A stretch of DNA of 64,000 bases, taken from NCBI GenBank assembly GCA_948144175.1, contig CANXME010000213.1, positions 3,735,001-3,799,000 of the forward strand, written 5' to 3'. The position numbers and the translations under genes were made by a program. This document shows, one piece after another, positions 46,827 to 57,140 of this stretch; position 1 is the stretch's first letter; every line of letters starts with the position of its first letter. Source of the DNA: Closterium sp. NIES-65 (Eukaryota > Streptophyta > Zygnematophyceae > Desmidiales > Closteriaceae). Below the pieces are notes generated by a model. It worked only from the letters and a program-made list of their open reading frames with translations, searched no databases and was not told where the DNA came from.

Positions 46827-46987
46827 CGTTCGCGAACATTGATCCTCGCTTCTCAGCTCTAGCGCAGCTTACGTGGCCTGGTCACCAGCAGGAACATCAG
46901 ACAGCTCAGCCGCTGTTCCATGTGATCGTCAATAATGCACAGCGCCTCAGCTCGCTTTTGGGATTCCATTTCAGTCCTTTCTGCTGA
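46827..46987 (+). other. Exon-like open segment of unknown gene
   Basis: After an acceptor-like TTGTTTGTAG/G, a frame stays open for 53 codons (begins SFANIDPRFSALAQLTWP) and stops at TGA 46,985-46,987. Composition is protein-like rather than repeat-like. It could be a 3' terminal exon of an alternative form of the CaaX gene, or chance. No domain recognised. The rest of 45,988-47,690 shows no other gene; an 82-codon ORF at 47,421-47,669 may be an upstream ORF of the next gene. Confidence 0.3.
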
Positions 46988-47696
46988 GACGCAAGTCTCT
47001 CGATGACGCAAGTAGGTCTCACTGAACTGCTGTAGTGGGGAGGAGCTACAGTACTATGGTGTGGTGCTTTTGGCACAAGTCCCTAAGTTTGCTTTTTTCA
47101 ATCGATTTTCACCTTTTTTTGAAGTTCGATTGTGAGGTCGAGAAGTTGATTTTGTGAAATTCGAGTCGCGGGGCCGATTTCTGCTAAGTCAAAAGGTGAC
47201 TATCGAGGATCGAAAACGAGATTCGACCTTCTCTGAGTCGCGATGACAAATATAGGTTACCCGATGTAGTCTACGCGGCTCTGGCGTAGTCGTCGAAATA
47301 CTCATCGTCGATGTCGTCACGATTCGTCTAGTTCGTGAAGCTGCTGAATATATGCAGAAATGACCACGTTCGAAACCATGCTTCGAAGTTCGAGCCTGGC
47401 TCGACTGACTGTGTGGTTACATGACTTACCAGGTCAATATTCGAACGGAGACCTGGTTCCATGCGAAGACTATTGCGACATTCACGAAGCCAGTAGCCAG
47501 TTCAAGTTCGACCAGATTTCTGAACTTTGAATCAAAAGCACCACGCCCTTACAGCAGTAGCTCCACAATGAACTCGAACCACTGCGGGTTCATTTCAGAG
47601 CTTCTGCTGCGGGTCTCTTATCTCGTTGAATCTATTTTGAGCGCGCTTCTATCAATACCTGCCAGTTAGAACCACCGTCGTGATAAACCTTCCGAG

Positions 47697-49819
47697 ATGG
47701 AAACAGCCACTACTATCGACAGCCTTTCTGATGACCTTCTCATTAGGATCCTCTGGCATTCTCAACCTGCTCACGGAAAATCCGTGGACAAATTGTGGAG
47801 CTCGATAGCCCCCGATCTCAAGTGTATCCAACCACCGGGTGCTTATGAATTAGTTACTGAAAAGCACGAGACACCCATTCCCACCCCGGGTCGCTCAGCG
47901 GACGTCGCTTTAAGCCTCTTCAATGCGTCTATCTGCCGTCGCTGGCGTAACCTTGCAAAAGCACACGTCTCAACGCTTGTATTTAGGGAAAACTGCACGG
48001 TTTCCAAGGAAGACGTTGCTGTCGTCGTCTCTCGTTTTCCGAACCTGACGCATCTGCACCTGAATGACGGCAGCGTGGACAGACTGGATGACGATTTTCT
48101 TTCTCACCTAGCCTCATCGTGCCCTAATCTGACCACTCTCCACGTAGGATGGGGAATTTTAAGATCGCGCGATCGCAGAAAGTTTGAGCACCGAATAACG
48201 CCAGAGGGGCTGGATTTACTCTTTAAGAAGTGCACGGGGCTGCAGCAGCTGTCTATCTTCCTTTCTCTCAATGATGGAGATCTACCCGCTTCGTTCTTCC
48301 AGCTTTGGAGAATCTGAGTTTCAGAAACTTCTCCTCTCTCACTACCCTCTACGTTGGCTTCCCGTTTCATCAGCAGCACCTTACTACCCTCGCTCACCTC
48401 CCTGACCTTTCCCATCTTTCCTTCCTTTCTTCATGCCAAATCAGTCAAGACTCATCTCTTTCAAGCATGGTGACTTCCCTTCAGTCACTGAAATTCTTCG
48501 AACCATGTCCTCGGTTCGACTCTATCATCTCACCGACATCGCCATGCACCCGCTTAAAAGTCCTGTTGATTTCAGATTGCAACTTTCTCCTTCGCCTGCC
48601 AGACCACCTGGGAGAGCTGCTACCATGCCTGCGCAGGCTCGTCATGAAATCCTGCAACTTGCTGGAGCTGCCTGATAACTTCACCTCTCTCACCCGCTTG
48701 GAAATCTTCGTCCTTTATGATTGTCACCCAATTAGGAGCCTGCCCAGAAACTTTGGCAAATTGACGGCTTTAAAAATGTTGTCATTAGTTGGGTTGGACA
48801 TCCTAACCCTCCCCGATTCAGTATATAATCTCACCTCACTGCAGGCCCTCTTAGACCAGGATAGTTTCCAACTGCCACGAAGATTTGGAGAGCTTGCTAG
48901 CCTCCAGCTGCTCTATTTGGAGGGCAGCTACGATTTCCCGCCCTCGTTTACACGATTAACTTCTTTGACAGAGCTTCATCTCACCAAGTGTGATATCTCT
49001 GAACTCGAAGGTATGCAAAGGCTGCAGAACTTTAAAAATATGTGGTGTGTGATTGCGACACTAATGAGACTCTTCCAAAGTATTGGCAAGTCTCACTCTG
49101 TCTTGAATTCCTCCGTTTTTATATCTATTCCTAAATTACAATCCGTGTTTATCGACGACTATAAACCGGCTATTTTCCTTTCCTCAATATCAGGGGGATT
49201 GGAGAGCTTAGGAAGGCTGAAGGAGCTGGAGCTGACTCGATGTGACACTTTCAGGGACATCCCATTGTCCCTGCCACGTTCGCTTGAGGTCCTGCAAGTG
49301 GAGAATGATCTCGACATGACTTACCTTACTGACTTGTCACAGCTGCCAAATCTGACGGATCTGACGTTGGACCTGCCTGATCTGGAGCATGGAGTGGAAA
49401 TGAGCAGGGGTTTGACCCAGCTGCGGCACTTGACCCTGCATTTGCCAGGCACGGATACGGAGCTTCCCTTACCGCTCACATTCCCACAGCTCCGATCGCT
49501 CACAATCTGCGCAGCTGGATTGGAGAAGCTGCCAGAAGACATTGCGACAACGTTACCGCAGCTGCGGGAGCTGAATGTGGAGTGGACCGAGTCGCTGGAC
49601 ACAATGCTGGGCATGAGTGAGCTGCGGAGCCTCACATCCTTGGAGACAGCTGCAGATGGCGCCGATATAAGCTTTGTGCCTGTGACCATCAGCTCCTTGC
49701 CTCAACTGCAGAAGCTGTGCGTGTATGGCAGACGCTCAAGCATACGTCTACGCTCACTAGTTTATTCACATAGCAGAGTGAGAACTAATCATTCCAGCTT
49801 TCTGCCTAACATTGAGTAG
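47697..49819 (+). pseudogene. F-box/leucine-rich-repeat gene split by an apparent frameshift
   Basis: Intronless. Frame 1 (47,697-48,317) opens METATTIDSLSDDLLIRILW, an F-box-like start, continues to NASICRRWRNLAKAHVSTLVF, then LRRs (FPNLTHLHLNDGS, CPNLTTLHVG, CTGLQQLSIF), stopping at TGA 48,315. Frame 2, offset by -1, is open from before 48,305 to 49,819 with about 15 more plant-type LRRs (LTSLTRLEIF, LPDNFTSL, LPRNFGKLTALKMLSLVGL, LPQLRELNVEW). The LRR periodicity runs straight through the junction around 48,280-48,305, so one base seems lost. This is either a young host pseudogene, a sequencing error, or two genes. F-box LRR proteins serve as SCF ubiquitin-ligase substrate receptors; a receptor-like LRR role is the alternative. 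Confidence 0.7.
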
Positions 49820-49971
49820 CTTAGGACAATTTCCGACTAGGCGCGTAGTCATGAACTTCGCGCTTCTGCGTAATACATCTTGTATTAGCGCATTGTGTTT
49901 CCAAGCCTCGCACAATCATCGCGTTGCGTTTCCCGGTCGCCTTCCTCTCTCGCGCATCGCCTATCACTCTC

Positions 49972-50175
49972 CTGTCGCCTTCGCGCTCTCTCTCCCGTCG
50001 CCTAACGCGCTCTCTCTCCCGTCGCCTCCGCGCTCTCTCTCCAGTCGCCTCCGCGCTCTCTCTCCCGTCGCCTCCGCGCTCTCACTCCCGTCGCCTTTGC
50101 GCTCTCTCATCCGTCTCGCGCTCTCTCTCCCATCGCCTTCGCACTCTCTCTCCCATCGCCTTCGCGCAATCTCCC
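49972..50175. repeat. 23-bp pyrimidine-rich tandem repeat
   Basis: About eight units of CTCTCTCCCGTCGCCTCCGC plus three bases, starting right after the LRR gene. Confidence 0.85.
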
Positions 50176-50204
50176 CTCCCATCCCGTCCACTTCATCTCC
50201 TATC

Positions 50205-50710
50205 GCTCACGTCCTCCCCTCCCATCCCGTCGTTCGCCTCTTTTCCCCTCCCATCCCGTCGTTCGCTTCCTTTCCCCTCCCATCCCGTCGTTCGCTTCCT
50301 TTCCCCTCCCATCCCGTCGTTCGCCTCCTTTCCCCTCCCATCCCGTCGTTCGCCTCCTCTCCCCTCCCATCCCGTCGTTCGCCTCCTTTCCCCTCCCATC
50401 CCGTCGTTCGCTTCCTTTCCCCTCCCATCCCGTCGTTCGCTTCCTTTCCCCTCCCATCCCGTCGTTTGCTTCCTTTCCCCTCCCATCCCGTCGTTCGCCT
50501 CCTTTCCCCTCCCATCCCGTCGTTCGCTTCCTTTCCCCTCCCATCCCGTCGTTTGCTTCCTTTCCCCTCCCATCCCGTCGTTCGCCTCCTCTCCCCTCCA
50601 TCCCGTCGTTCGCCTCCTCTCCTCTCCTTTCCCGTCGTTCGCTTCCTTCCCCTCCCATCCCGTCGTTCGCTTCCTTTCCCCTCCCATCCCGTCATTCGCC
50701 TCCTCTCTCC
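50205..50710. repeat. 29-bp tandem repeat, about 17 units
   Basis: Units contain CCCCTCCCATCCCGTCGTTC followed by GC(T/C)TCCTTT. Because the opposite strand lacks stop codons, a 313-codon minus ORF of GWEGKGSERRDGRGKEAND type appears; it is a repeat artefact. Confidence 0.92.
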
Positions 50711-50879
50711 CTCCCTTCCGTAGTTCTTCACGGTCTCCCCTCCCATCCCGTTGTTCCCCTCTCTCTCTCCCTATTTTTTTACCTCTCTCAACCTCAAGCC
50801 CAAGGAACCCTTTTTCTCGCAGCTCTTCCATTCGTCGGCCAACATTCACTTCCAGATCGTGCATATGTGTGTGCGCTGA

Positions 50880-51660
50880 GTTGTGCCTGTGCTGTTGATT
50901 GTTGTGAGTTTTGGTGAAGTTACGATGACTGCTCGAGTGAGTACAGGCCTTGCAACCTTGCGCCAAATTCGCACATGTATGTGTGTGAGTTGTGTGTGAG
51001 TTTCGCCGCCAATCAGAAATGTAAACAGGTTCCAAATGCTCCCCGTTCATATCGAGACTTGTCTGGAGTGAAAAAATAAAAACGTACAGCACTTCCAACT
51101 TTCCGCGACGTCCCAAAAAAACTTCTGTTTTCAAGTGGACCCAACTAGAAGGGGGGGGTCACTATTTTAGCTGTTGGCTTTAAGAACATCAGTGTTTTGC
51201 TAACAGCTACTACCAGCTTACAACCATTTACACAGCTTCCATCATCTCTCTCCAGATCAACCATGTCTCTTTACTTATGCAGCTAATAGATATTTGAAAT
51301 CAACAAATCTGATCTACATACGTCAGCTTACAACTGCCAGCTTGTTTTGTATTTGCATCACACATACTTTAACACTGCATATGCCACAATCTGAAGAAAC
51401 GTACTATTCCTGCATTCTGCAAGGGAGGTAACATACAGGTACCGGTACTTTACCAGAGTATCCTTAAACACTAGAGCTTCTAATCTCAGATCAGACTACA
51501 AAAAATTATCACATGCAGTGCAGTGGAACGGCATGGCAGGTGAGGCAGCCATGCTTGCCACATGCCACACACCTCCACTCCTCATCCCCTTCACTCCTCT
51601 TCTTCCCTCCCACACTGCCCTCTCTTGCCTTCCATCTTCCTCCTCTTCCCTCCATCTGCT
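50880..51660. other. AT-richer spacer, no gene seen
   Basis: No recognisable coding, RNA gene or transposon ends. A G7 run occurs near 51,150. Confidence 0.45.
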
Positions 51661-51669
51661 GCCAGCCTG

Positions 51670-52500
51670 CACATAGCTTAATGCCATACCACACCATGGA
51701 ATGCCGTACCACACTACATCACATAGTGTCATACCGCACAGCACCACACCATACCACACAGTATCACACTGTGCTTCATCATAAACAGATTATATGATAC
51801 CACACAATTTCATACCACACGCTTACCACATGGTTTCACACCACACTCTTACCACACACACTGTGCTACACCACACCACACCGTATCATACCAACCTTAA
51901 TCATACACACTGAAACATACAATACCACACCCTACCATACCAAACTACAACATAGCACACTCCACCACACCACACAAATTTACAGCACAATGTATGATAC
52001 CATACTGTTGATTACCACACTCTATCATGCCGCACATAATCATGTCACACAAAATATAGGCGCACGGACCGCAGAAGAGGAGGATTCCTCTGCCCCTCTC
52101 TCGCCCTAACACTAGGGTTCTCACTCAACTTAGCACCATTTATCCTCTCCCTCCCACTCCACTCACCCCACCTCTAACTCACCCACTTGCCACTCGAACC
52201 ACCCACTATCGCTGTAATCCCACTTTACCAACCACTCACTCAAGATCACCACTCTCACCAACCACTCTCAATGAAATCTCACCACTCACTGTAACCACTC
52301 ACTCTCACCACTCAGTATCACCACACACTTACCATTCTGACCACTCAATCTCACCACACTCTCACCACTCCAACCTCACCACTCAAACCACTCACCCTCA
52401 CCCCCCTCTCTGCTCTCACTCTCACCTCCCATTCTCACGAATATCCCCCACCACTCACTCACTCTCACCGCTGTCAACTTTCACTCTCACCATTCATGCT
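51670..52500. repeat. Degenerate CACA/CCAC low-complexity tracts
   Basis: Irregular runs of ACCACAC, ATACCACAC (51,670-52,040), then ACCACTCACTCTCACC-like units (52,190-52,490). They have no fixed period and look like decayed short tandem repeats. Confidence 0.7.
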
Positions 52501-52503
52501 ATC

Positions 52504-53085
52504 ATGCAACAGGTGGCATCAGTGCCATACGGCTCATCATGTGCCACCCAAGGGGACTCAGCCCCTTTCACTTGCTCTCGCCCACCCAAGGGACCTCAGC
52601 CCCTTTCAATTGCTCTCACCCACCCAAGGGGACTCAGCCCCTTTCACTTGCTCTCACCCACCCAAGGGGACTCAGCCCCTTTCACTTGCTCTCACCCACC
52701 CAAGGGGACTCAGCCCCTTTCACTTGCTCTCACCCCCCCAATGGGACTCAGCCCCTTTCACTTGCTCTCACCCACCCAAGGGGACTCAGCCCCTTTCACT
52801 CGCTCTCACCCAACCAAGGGGATTCAGCCCCTTTCACTTGCTCTCACCCAACCAAGGGGACTCAGCCCCTTTCACTTGCTCTCACCCACCCAAGGGGACT
52901 CAGCCCCTTTCACTTGCTCTCACCCAACCAAGAAGACTCAGCCCCTTTCATCCACTCATGCGCATCATGCAAGGTGGCATCAGTGCAACTCATCATGTAC
53001 CACCAACAACAGGTGGCATCAGTGCAACTCATCATGTGCCACCAACAACAGGCGGCATCAGTGCCATCTGGCTCATCATATGCCA
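52504..53085. repeat. 37-bp array (about 11 units) flanked by copies of a 39-bp unit
   Basis: 52,550-52,947: units contain AAGGGGACTCAGCCCCTTTC and CACTTGCTCTCACCCACC; AAGGGG and CCCCTT can pair, so every unit carries a small hairpin. The 39-bp unit (GGTGGCATCAGTGC ... CTCATCATGTGCCACC) occurs once before (52,509-52,548) and three times after (52,974-53,085). The 37-bp array seems to have expanded inside a 39-bp array. All three plus frames are open through it. Confidence 0.88.
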
Positions 53086-53189
53086 CCGCCAACCCCACTG
53101 CCTCTCACCACCATCACCACCCCATCACCACCATCACCACCCCATCACCACCATCACCACCCAGCCCACCCATCCCCTCCCCACCTTAC

Positions 53190-56100
53190 CTGCCAGCAGT
53201 AGGAGCAGCAGACAGCCCACTCCCCTTCGGAAACAGCACCCCCAGGGGCTGTGCCTTGAAGGGCGAGGTGTGGTAGTGGAAAATTGCTTCCAGCCCAAGA
53301 CTCAAATCCCACCCCTGACGTAGCTAGAGCTGACGCGAACCAGAGTCGCCGGCCGCTCGACTCTGACGGTGCCCATTAAGCCTTAATGTCAGGTTTGTTA
53401 CTTGAGCACCGAGTGCCGTGCCGCGTAGTTTCCACCCACCACACCCCGACCCGCAAGCCACAACCCCAGAGGATGCTGCCCCTAAGGCAGTGAGCTGCCC
53501 ACTTGCTCCCATGCTCCCCACCCACCCCCATCACTTCACCCCATGCCTCTTACCTGTACCTACCATAGCCATTCAGAGCGCCATGATGCCAAGGCTGCTG
53601 GGGAGTGGGAGGAGGAGGGAGAGAAGGGGGGGGGAGATTAGAGGAGGGATGCCTCTGTATCGCCCTTGCTCCAGTGCGCCTCCCTCCTTCAGGCTGCTAG
53701 AAGGGGAGAGGGGGAGAAAGAGAGAGGAGGGAATCAGACAACACACCTGTTACCACACCTCACCTGATACCATACCTCACCTGATACCATACCTCGCTCA
53801 TGACTCGAACTAACCTAGTCTGCCCCCTAGCTCCCCACCCCCCACTGCTGCTGCTGCTGCAGCTGCTGCTGCCGGTCTGCTACTCAGCTTCATCTGCTAC
53901 AGTCTTCACTCCACGCCAAGTGACCTGGTGGGGGGGGGGGGGAAGAGAAAGGGGCAAGTGAAAGTAACTGAGTTGGGATGACCAGAGAAAGAGCAAACAA
54001 AACTGCAGCTGACGAAAACAAAAAAGGAAGAACTGAAGAGCAGAAAGGGAGCGAGATGAGGGCAAGAGATGAGGTGACGCACCTTGAGAGGCCAAGCCCA
54101 CCCCGATACTCTCCCTTGTGGCAGCGATTGGCGTGCTGCCTCCCTTCCATCCCCACGAGTACCTGCACGGCCACAGGGGAGGGGCGTGGGGGAGCGTCGG
54201 TGTTGACCCCCGCCCCTCCCCTCCAACTGCAAGGCACACACGCAGAGCTGGTCAGTGGGCAGCGAGGGGATGAAGGTTGAAACTGCAAGAGAGGGGACGG
54301 CATTTGCAAGGCGGGAGAGGGGAGGGGCCACTGGTAGAGGCCAAGTCACAAACTGCAGACCCAAGGACTGCACCTGAGGGGGTACCTGCACACCTGCACC
54401 TGAGGGGGTACCTGCACACCTGCACCTGAGGGGGTACCTGCACCTGAGAGGAGTACCTGCACCTGAGAGGAGTACCTGCACCTGAGAGGAGTACCTGCAC
54501 CTGAGAGGAGTACCTGCACCTGAGAGGAGTACCTGCACCTGAGAGGAGTACCTGCACCTGAGAGGAGTACCTGCACCTGAAAGGGTTACCTGAAGTAAGG
54601 GGGTCTGCAGCATGTGAGTCGGTCCCAACCCAACCAGTGGCACTGTTTCAAGAGGAAGGTGCGAAAGCGCATGCAAACACGAGATGCCAGCAAAGTACAC
54701 AAGACATGGCGAGGCAGGCAAGGGGTTGAGGGAACTTAGCTGTAAGACGTGAGAGCGATCACAGGGCAGCTGCAGCAGCACCAGGTGACTCCTTCCCCGG
54801 CAGCCCTCCTCCCAGCCTTCCCGTGTGCGTCCCTCCCTGCACGGCCACCGGGGAGAGGCGTGAGGGAATGGCAGTGCCGACCCCACACCCCTCCCCCGCA
54901 CCTGCAAGGAACACATGCAGAGCTGGTGAGTATTGCATTGAAGGGATGAAGGGTGAAACTGCAAGAGCAGCAGCGAAATTGCCGAGGGAAGTGAGGCCAC
55001 TGGTGCAGCCTTAGCTTCAAGCCACAGACCCAGGGGGGGTATATACCTAGGCTTGACCTGAGAGTATACCTGCTATACCTGGGGGATTTACCCAAAAAAA
55101 GGAAATGTGGCTTGAAGGTTTGGCTCAACCAGAGGCTTGCGTTTGAGGAGACAAGTAACAGGAGGCGCAGCAAGAAAGCATGGAAAGCAAAGGAACACAA
55201 TAGAGGGTTGTGAGACGAAAAGCAGGGCAGAGACTTAGCTGTGGAAAGGTTGGGTGGAGAGCAGCTGCTGCCTGTGCATTCCATGTCCCCCGCCACTGCC
55301 ACTCCAGTGTGAGCAACCTGCTGGGACGAAAGGGGGAGGAACAGGACAGAGAGGGAAGAAGGAGGGGGAGGAGAAGACGCTGGTGCGAAGGAGGAGCAGA
55401 GGAGTGGGGAGGGAAAGCACGCACGGCAATGGAAAACAGAAAAGAGGCATAATCTGCAGCAGTAAGAGGGGGTGACGAAAAGGGGCTCACCTTGAGAGGC
55501 CAACCCCACCTCAGATACTCTCCTTCATGGCAGCATTCTTCCCGCCTTGCCTCCAGCCCACCACTGGCACCTGCATGGCCACAAGGGGAGGGGAGCGAAG
55601 AAGTGTCGGCGTTGACCCCCACGCCCCTCCCCTCAACCAGCAAGGAGCGAAACAAAGAGAAGTGAGCAAAATGCTAGGCGTGGAAATGTGAGAGGAGTGT
55701 GTGGGTGGGGTAGGATGGCAGGTGACAGCAGAAAAGGGGGCCACTAGTAGAGCCTCAGCTGCAAGCCACAGACCCAAGGGGGGGTATACCTAGGAGGCTT
55801 AACCTGAGAGAATACCTTCTGTACCTAGGTGATTTACCTTAAAAAATGGGGTCTGTTTCTTGAAGATGTGGCACGACCAGAGGCTCACGCTAAAAGGGAG
55901 GCGAAACAGGTGATGAAGAAAGGATCAAAGTATTAAGGAAGAGCAGTAAAGTGGAGGGAGAATGAGAGGGGAAGCAGCTGACCTTGTGCAGCAGGAAACA
56001 GTCCGCATGCTCTGCTCTCCCTCTGGCTGGAGTGCCACCCCTTGGCCTGCCCGCACGTGCCTCTGCTGCAGGAGCGGACTGGCTGCTGATGCTGCAGGGA

Positions 56101-56830
56101 GGGAGGGACAGGGAGGGAAACAGGGAGCAACGGAAATCAGTGAGAATGGGGAGAACAGCAAGCAGAAGCATGCGGCAGGGAGGGAGGAAAAACAAGAAGT
56201 ATGCATGCGGAGAAGACCGAGCAGCAGCATTTGTGCATGGGGGGGAAGAGGCTCACCTTGTTCCAGACGACCCCATCCCGATACTCTCCCATCCCATCCC
56301 AGCCGAGTGGAGTGCTGCCCCCCTCCCCTCCCACCCCTGCCACCTGCACGGCCACAGGGGAGTGGTGCGGGCGAGTGGTGGTGTTGACCACCACGCCCCT
56401 CCCCTCCACCTGCAAGGAGAGAACTGAAGACAAGTGAGTAAGCGGCTAGGGGTAACAATGTGAAGGGCGTGCATGGTGGGTGGGGTGGGGTGGGGTGGGG
56501 TGGGGTGGGGTGGCAGGTAACATCAGGAGAGGATGCCACTGGTGCAGCTTCAGCTACAAGCCACAGACTCAAAGGGAGGCTTAACCTGAGAGGATACCTG
56601 AACCTGGGGTGGTTTACCGAAAAAAAGGGGTCTGTGGCTTGAAGTTGTAGCACGACCAGAGGCTCAGGTTTGAAGGGAGGTTCAGGTCTCTTGGATGTGA
56701 CAGAGGGCAGCACATGAATAGAGAGAAAGGGCGGGGTACTTACCTTGGGTGGGTTGGGTGGAGAGCAGCTGCTGCCTGTGCACTCCATGTCCCACGCCAC
56801 TGCCACTCCCGTGTGAGTGACATGATGGGA
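53190..56830 (-). CDS. Unrecognised gene with tandemly duplicated exons, tentative model
   Basis: Exon-like blocks with consensus splice sites on the minus strand. Block a ends at 56,744 with the strong donor AAG/GTAAGT and encodes TGVAVAWDMECTGSSCSPPN. Block b, 56,257-56,409, is a clean 51-codon phase-0 exon (starts VEGRGVVVNTTTRPHHSPVA, ends GEYRDGVVWNK). Block c is 55,983-56,091. Further blocks start at 53,924 (VTWRGVKTVADEAE), lie at 53,554-53,594, and end at 53,190 (donor CAG/GTAAGG). Block b has relatives at 54,083-54,226 (open), about 54,790-54,902 and 55,491-55,630 (its acceptor AG reads CTG). Block a has relatives near 55,240-55,320 and, decayed, 54,735-54,790. Which copies are used is unknown. 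I do not recognise the protein; the start is not identified. Confidence 0.4.
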
Positions 56831-57040
56831 TGAGAGGGGGCAGGTCGGGACAGAGACAGGAAGGGAGGAGAGGGGGTGGGGGGGGGGGGGGGGGGGAACG
56901 GGGAAGTGAAGGGGGCGCAGAGGAGTGGGGAGAGCAGTGGGGAAAGAAGCCAAGACAAGTGAAAGTGAAGAGTGCAGCAACCGCAAGCATGATGCGTGCA
57001 TGAATGGACTGCTGCAGTAACACACCCAAGAGAAATCATA
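53880..57040 (-). repeat. Four tandem ~0.7-0.8-kb segments carrying exon copies and hairpins
   Basis: The marker AGCCACAGACCC (or a close form) recurs at about 54,349, 55,020, 55,757 and 56,557, spacing 671, 737 and 800 bp. Each segment holds a copy of block b of the minus-strand gene and a hairpin whose arms read ...CACAGACCC and GGGTCTGTGG... . Copies differ by many indels, so the duplications are not recent. Confidence 0.75.
54367..54590. repeat. 19-bp minisatellite in a hairpin loop
   Basis: About eight to eleven units of GTACCTGCACCTGAGAGGA. The arms CTGCAGACCC (54,354) and GGGTCTGCAG (54,601) enclose it. In the three sister segments the same loop holds only one to three ACCTGAGAG-like units. 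Confidence 0.85.
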
Positions 57041-57140
57041 CCAGCTGAACCAAACTAAATAAATAGCAGAGGCTGTACCAAGAAAAAAGATACCTACTAG
57101 CAAATCATAGGAAACCATGGATAGATACTGGACTACCCAG

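Noticed and set aside
50193-51134. 313-codon minus ORF rich in GWEGKGSERRDGRG
   Set aside because: It is the reverse strand of the 29-bp repeat and has no independent composition or splice context.
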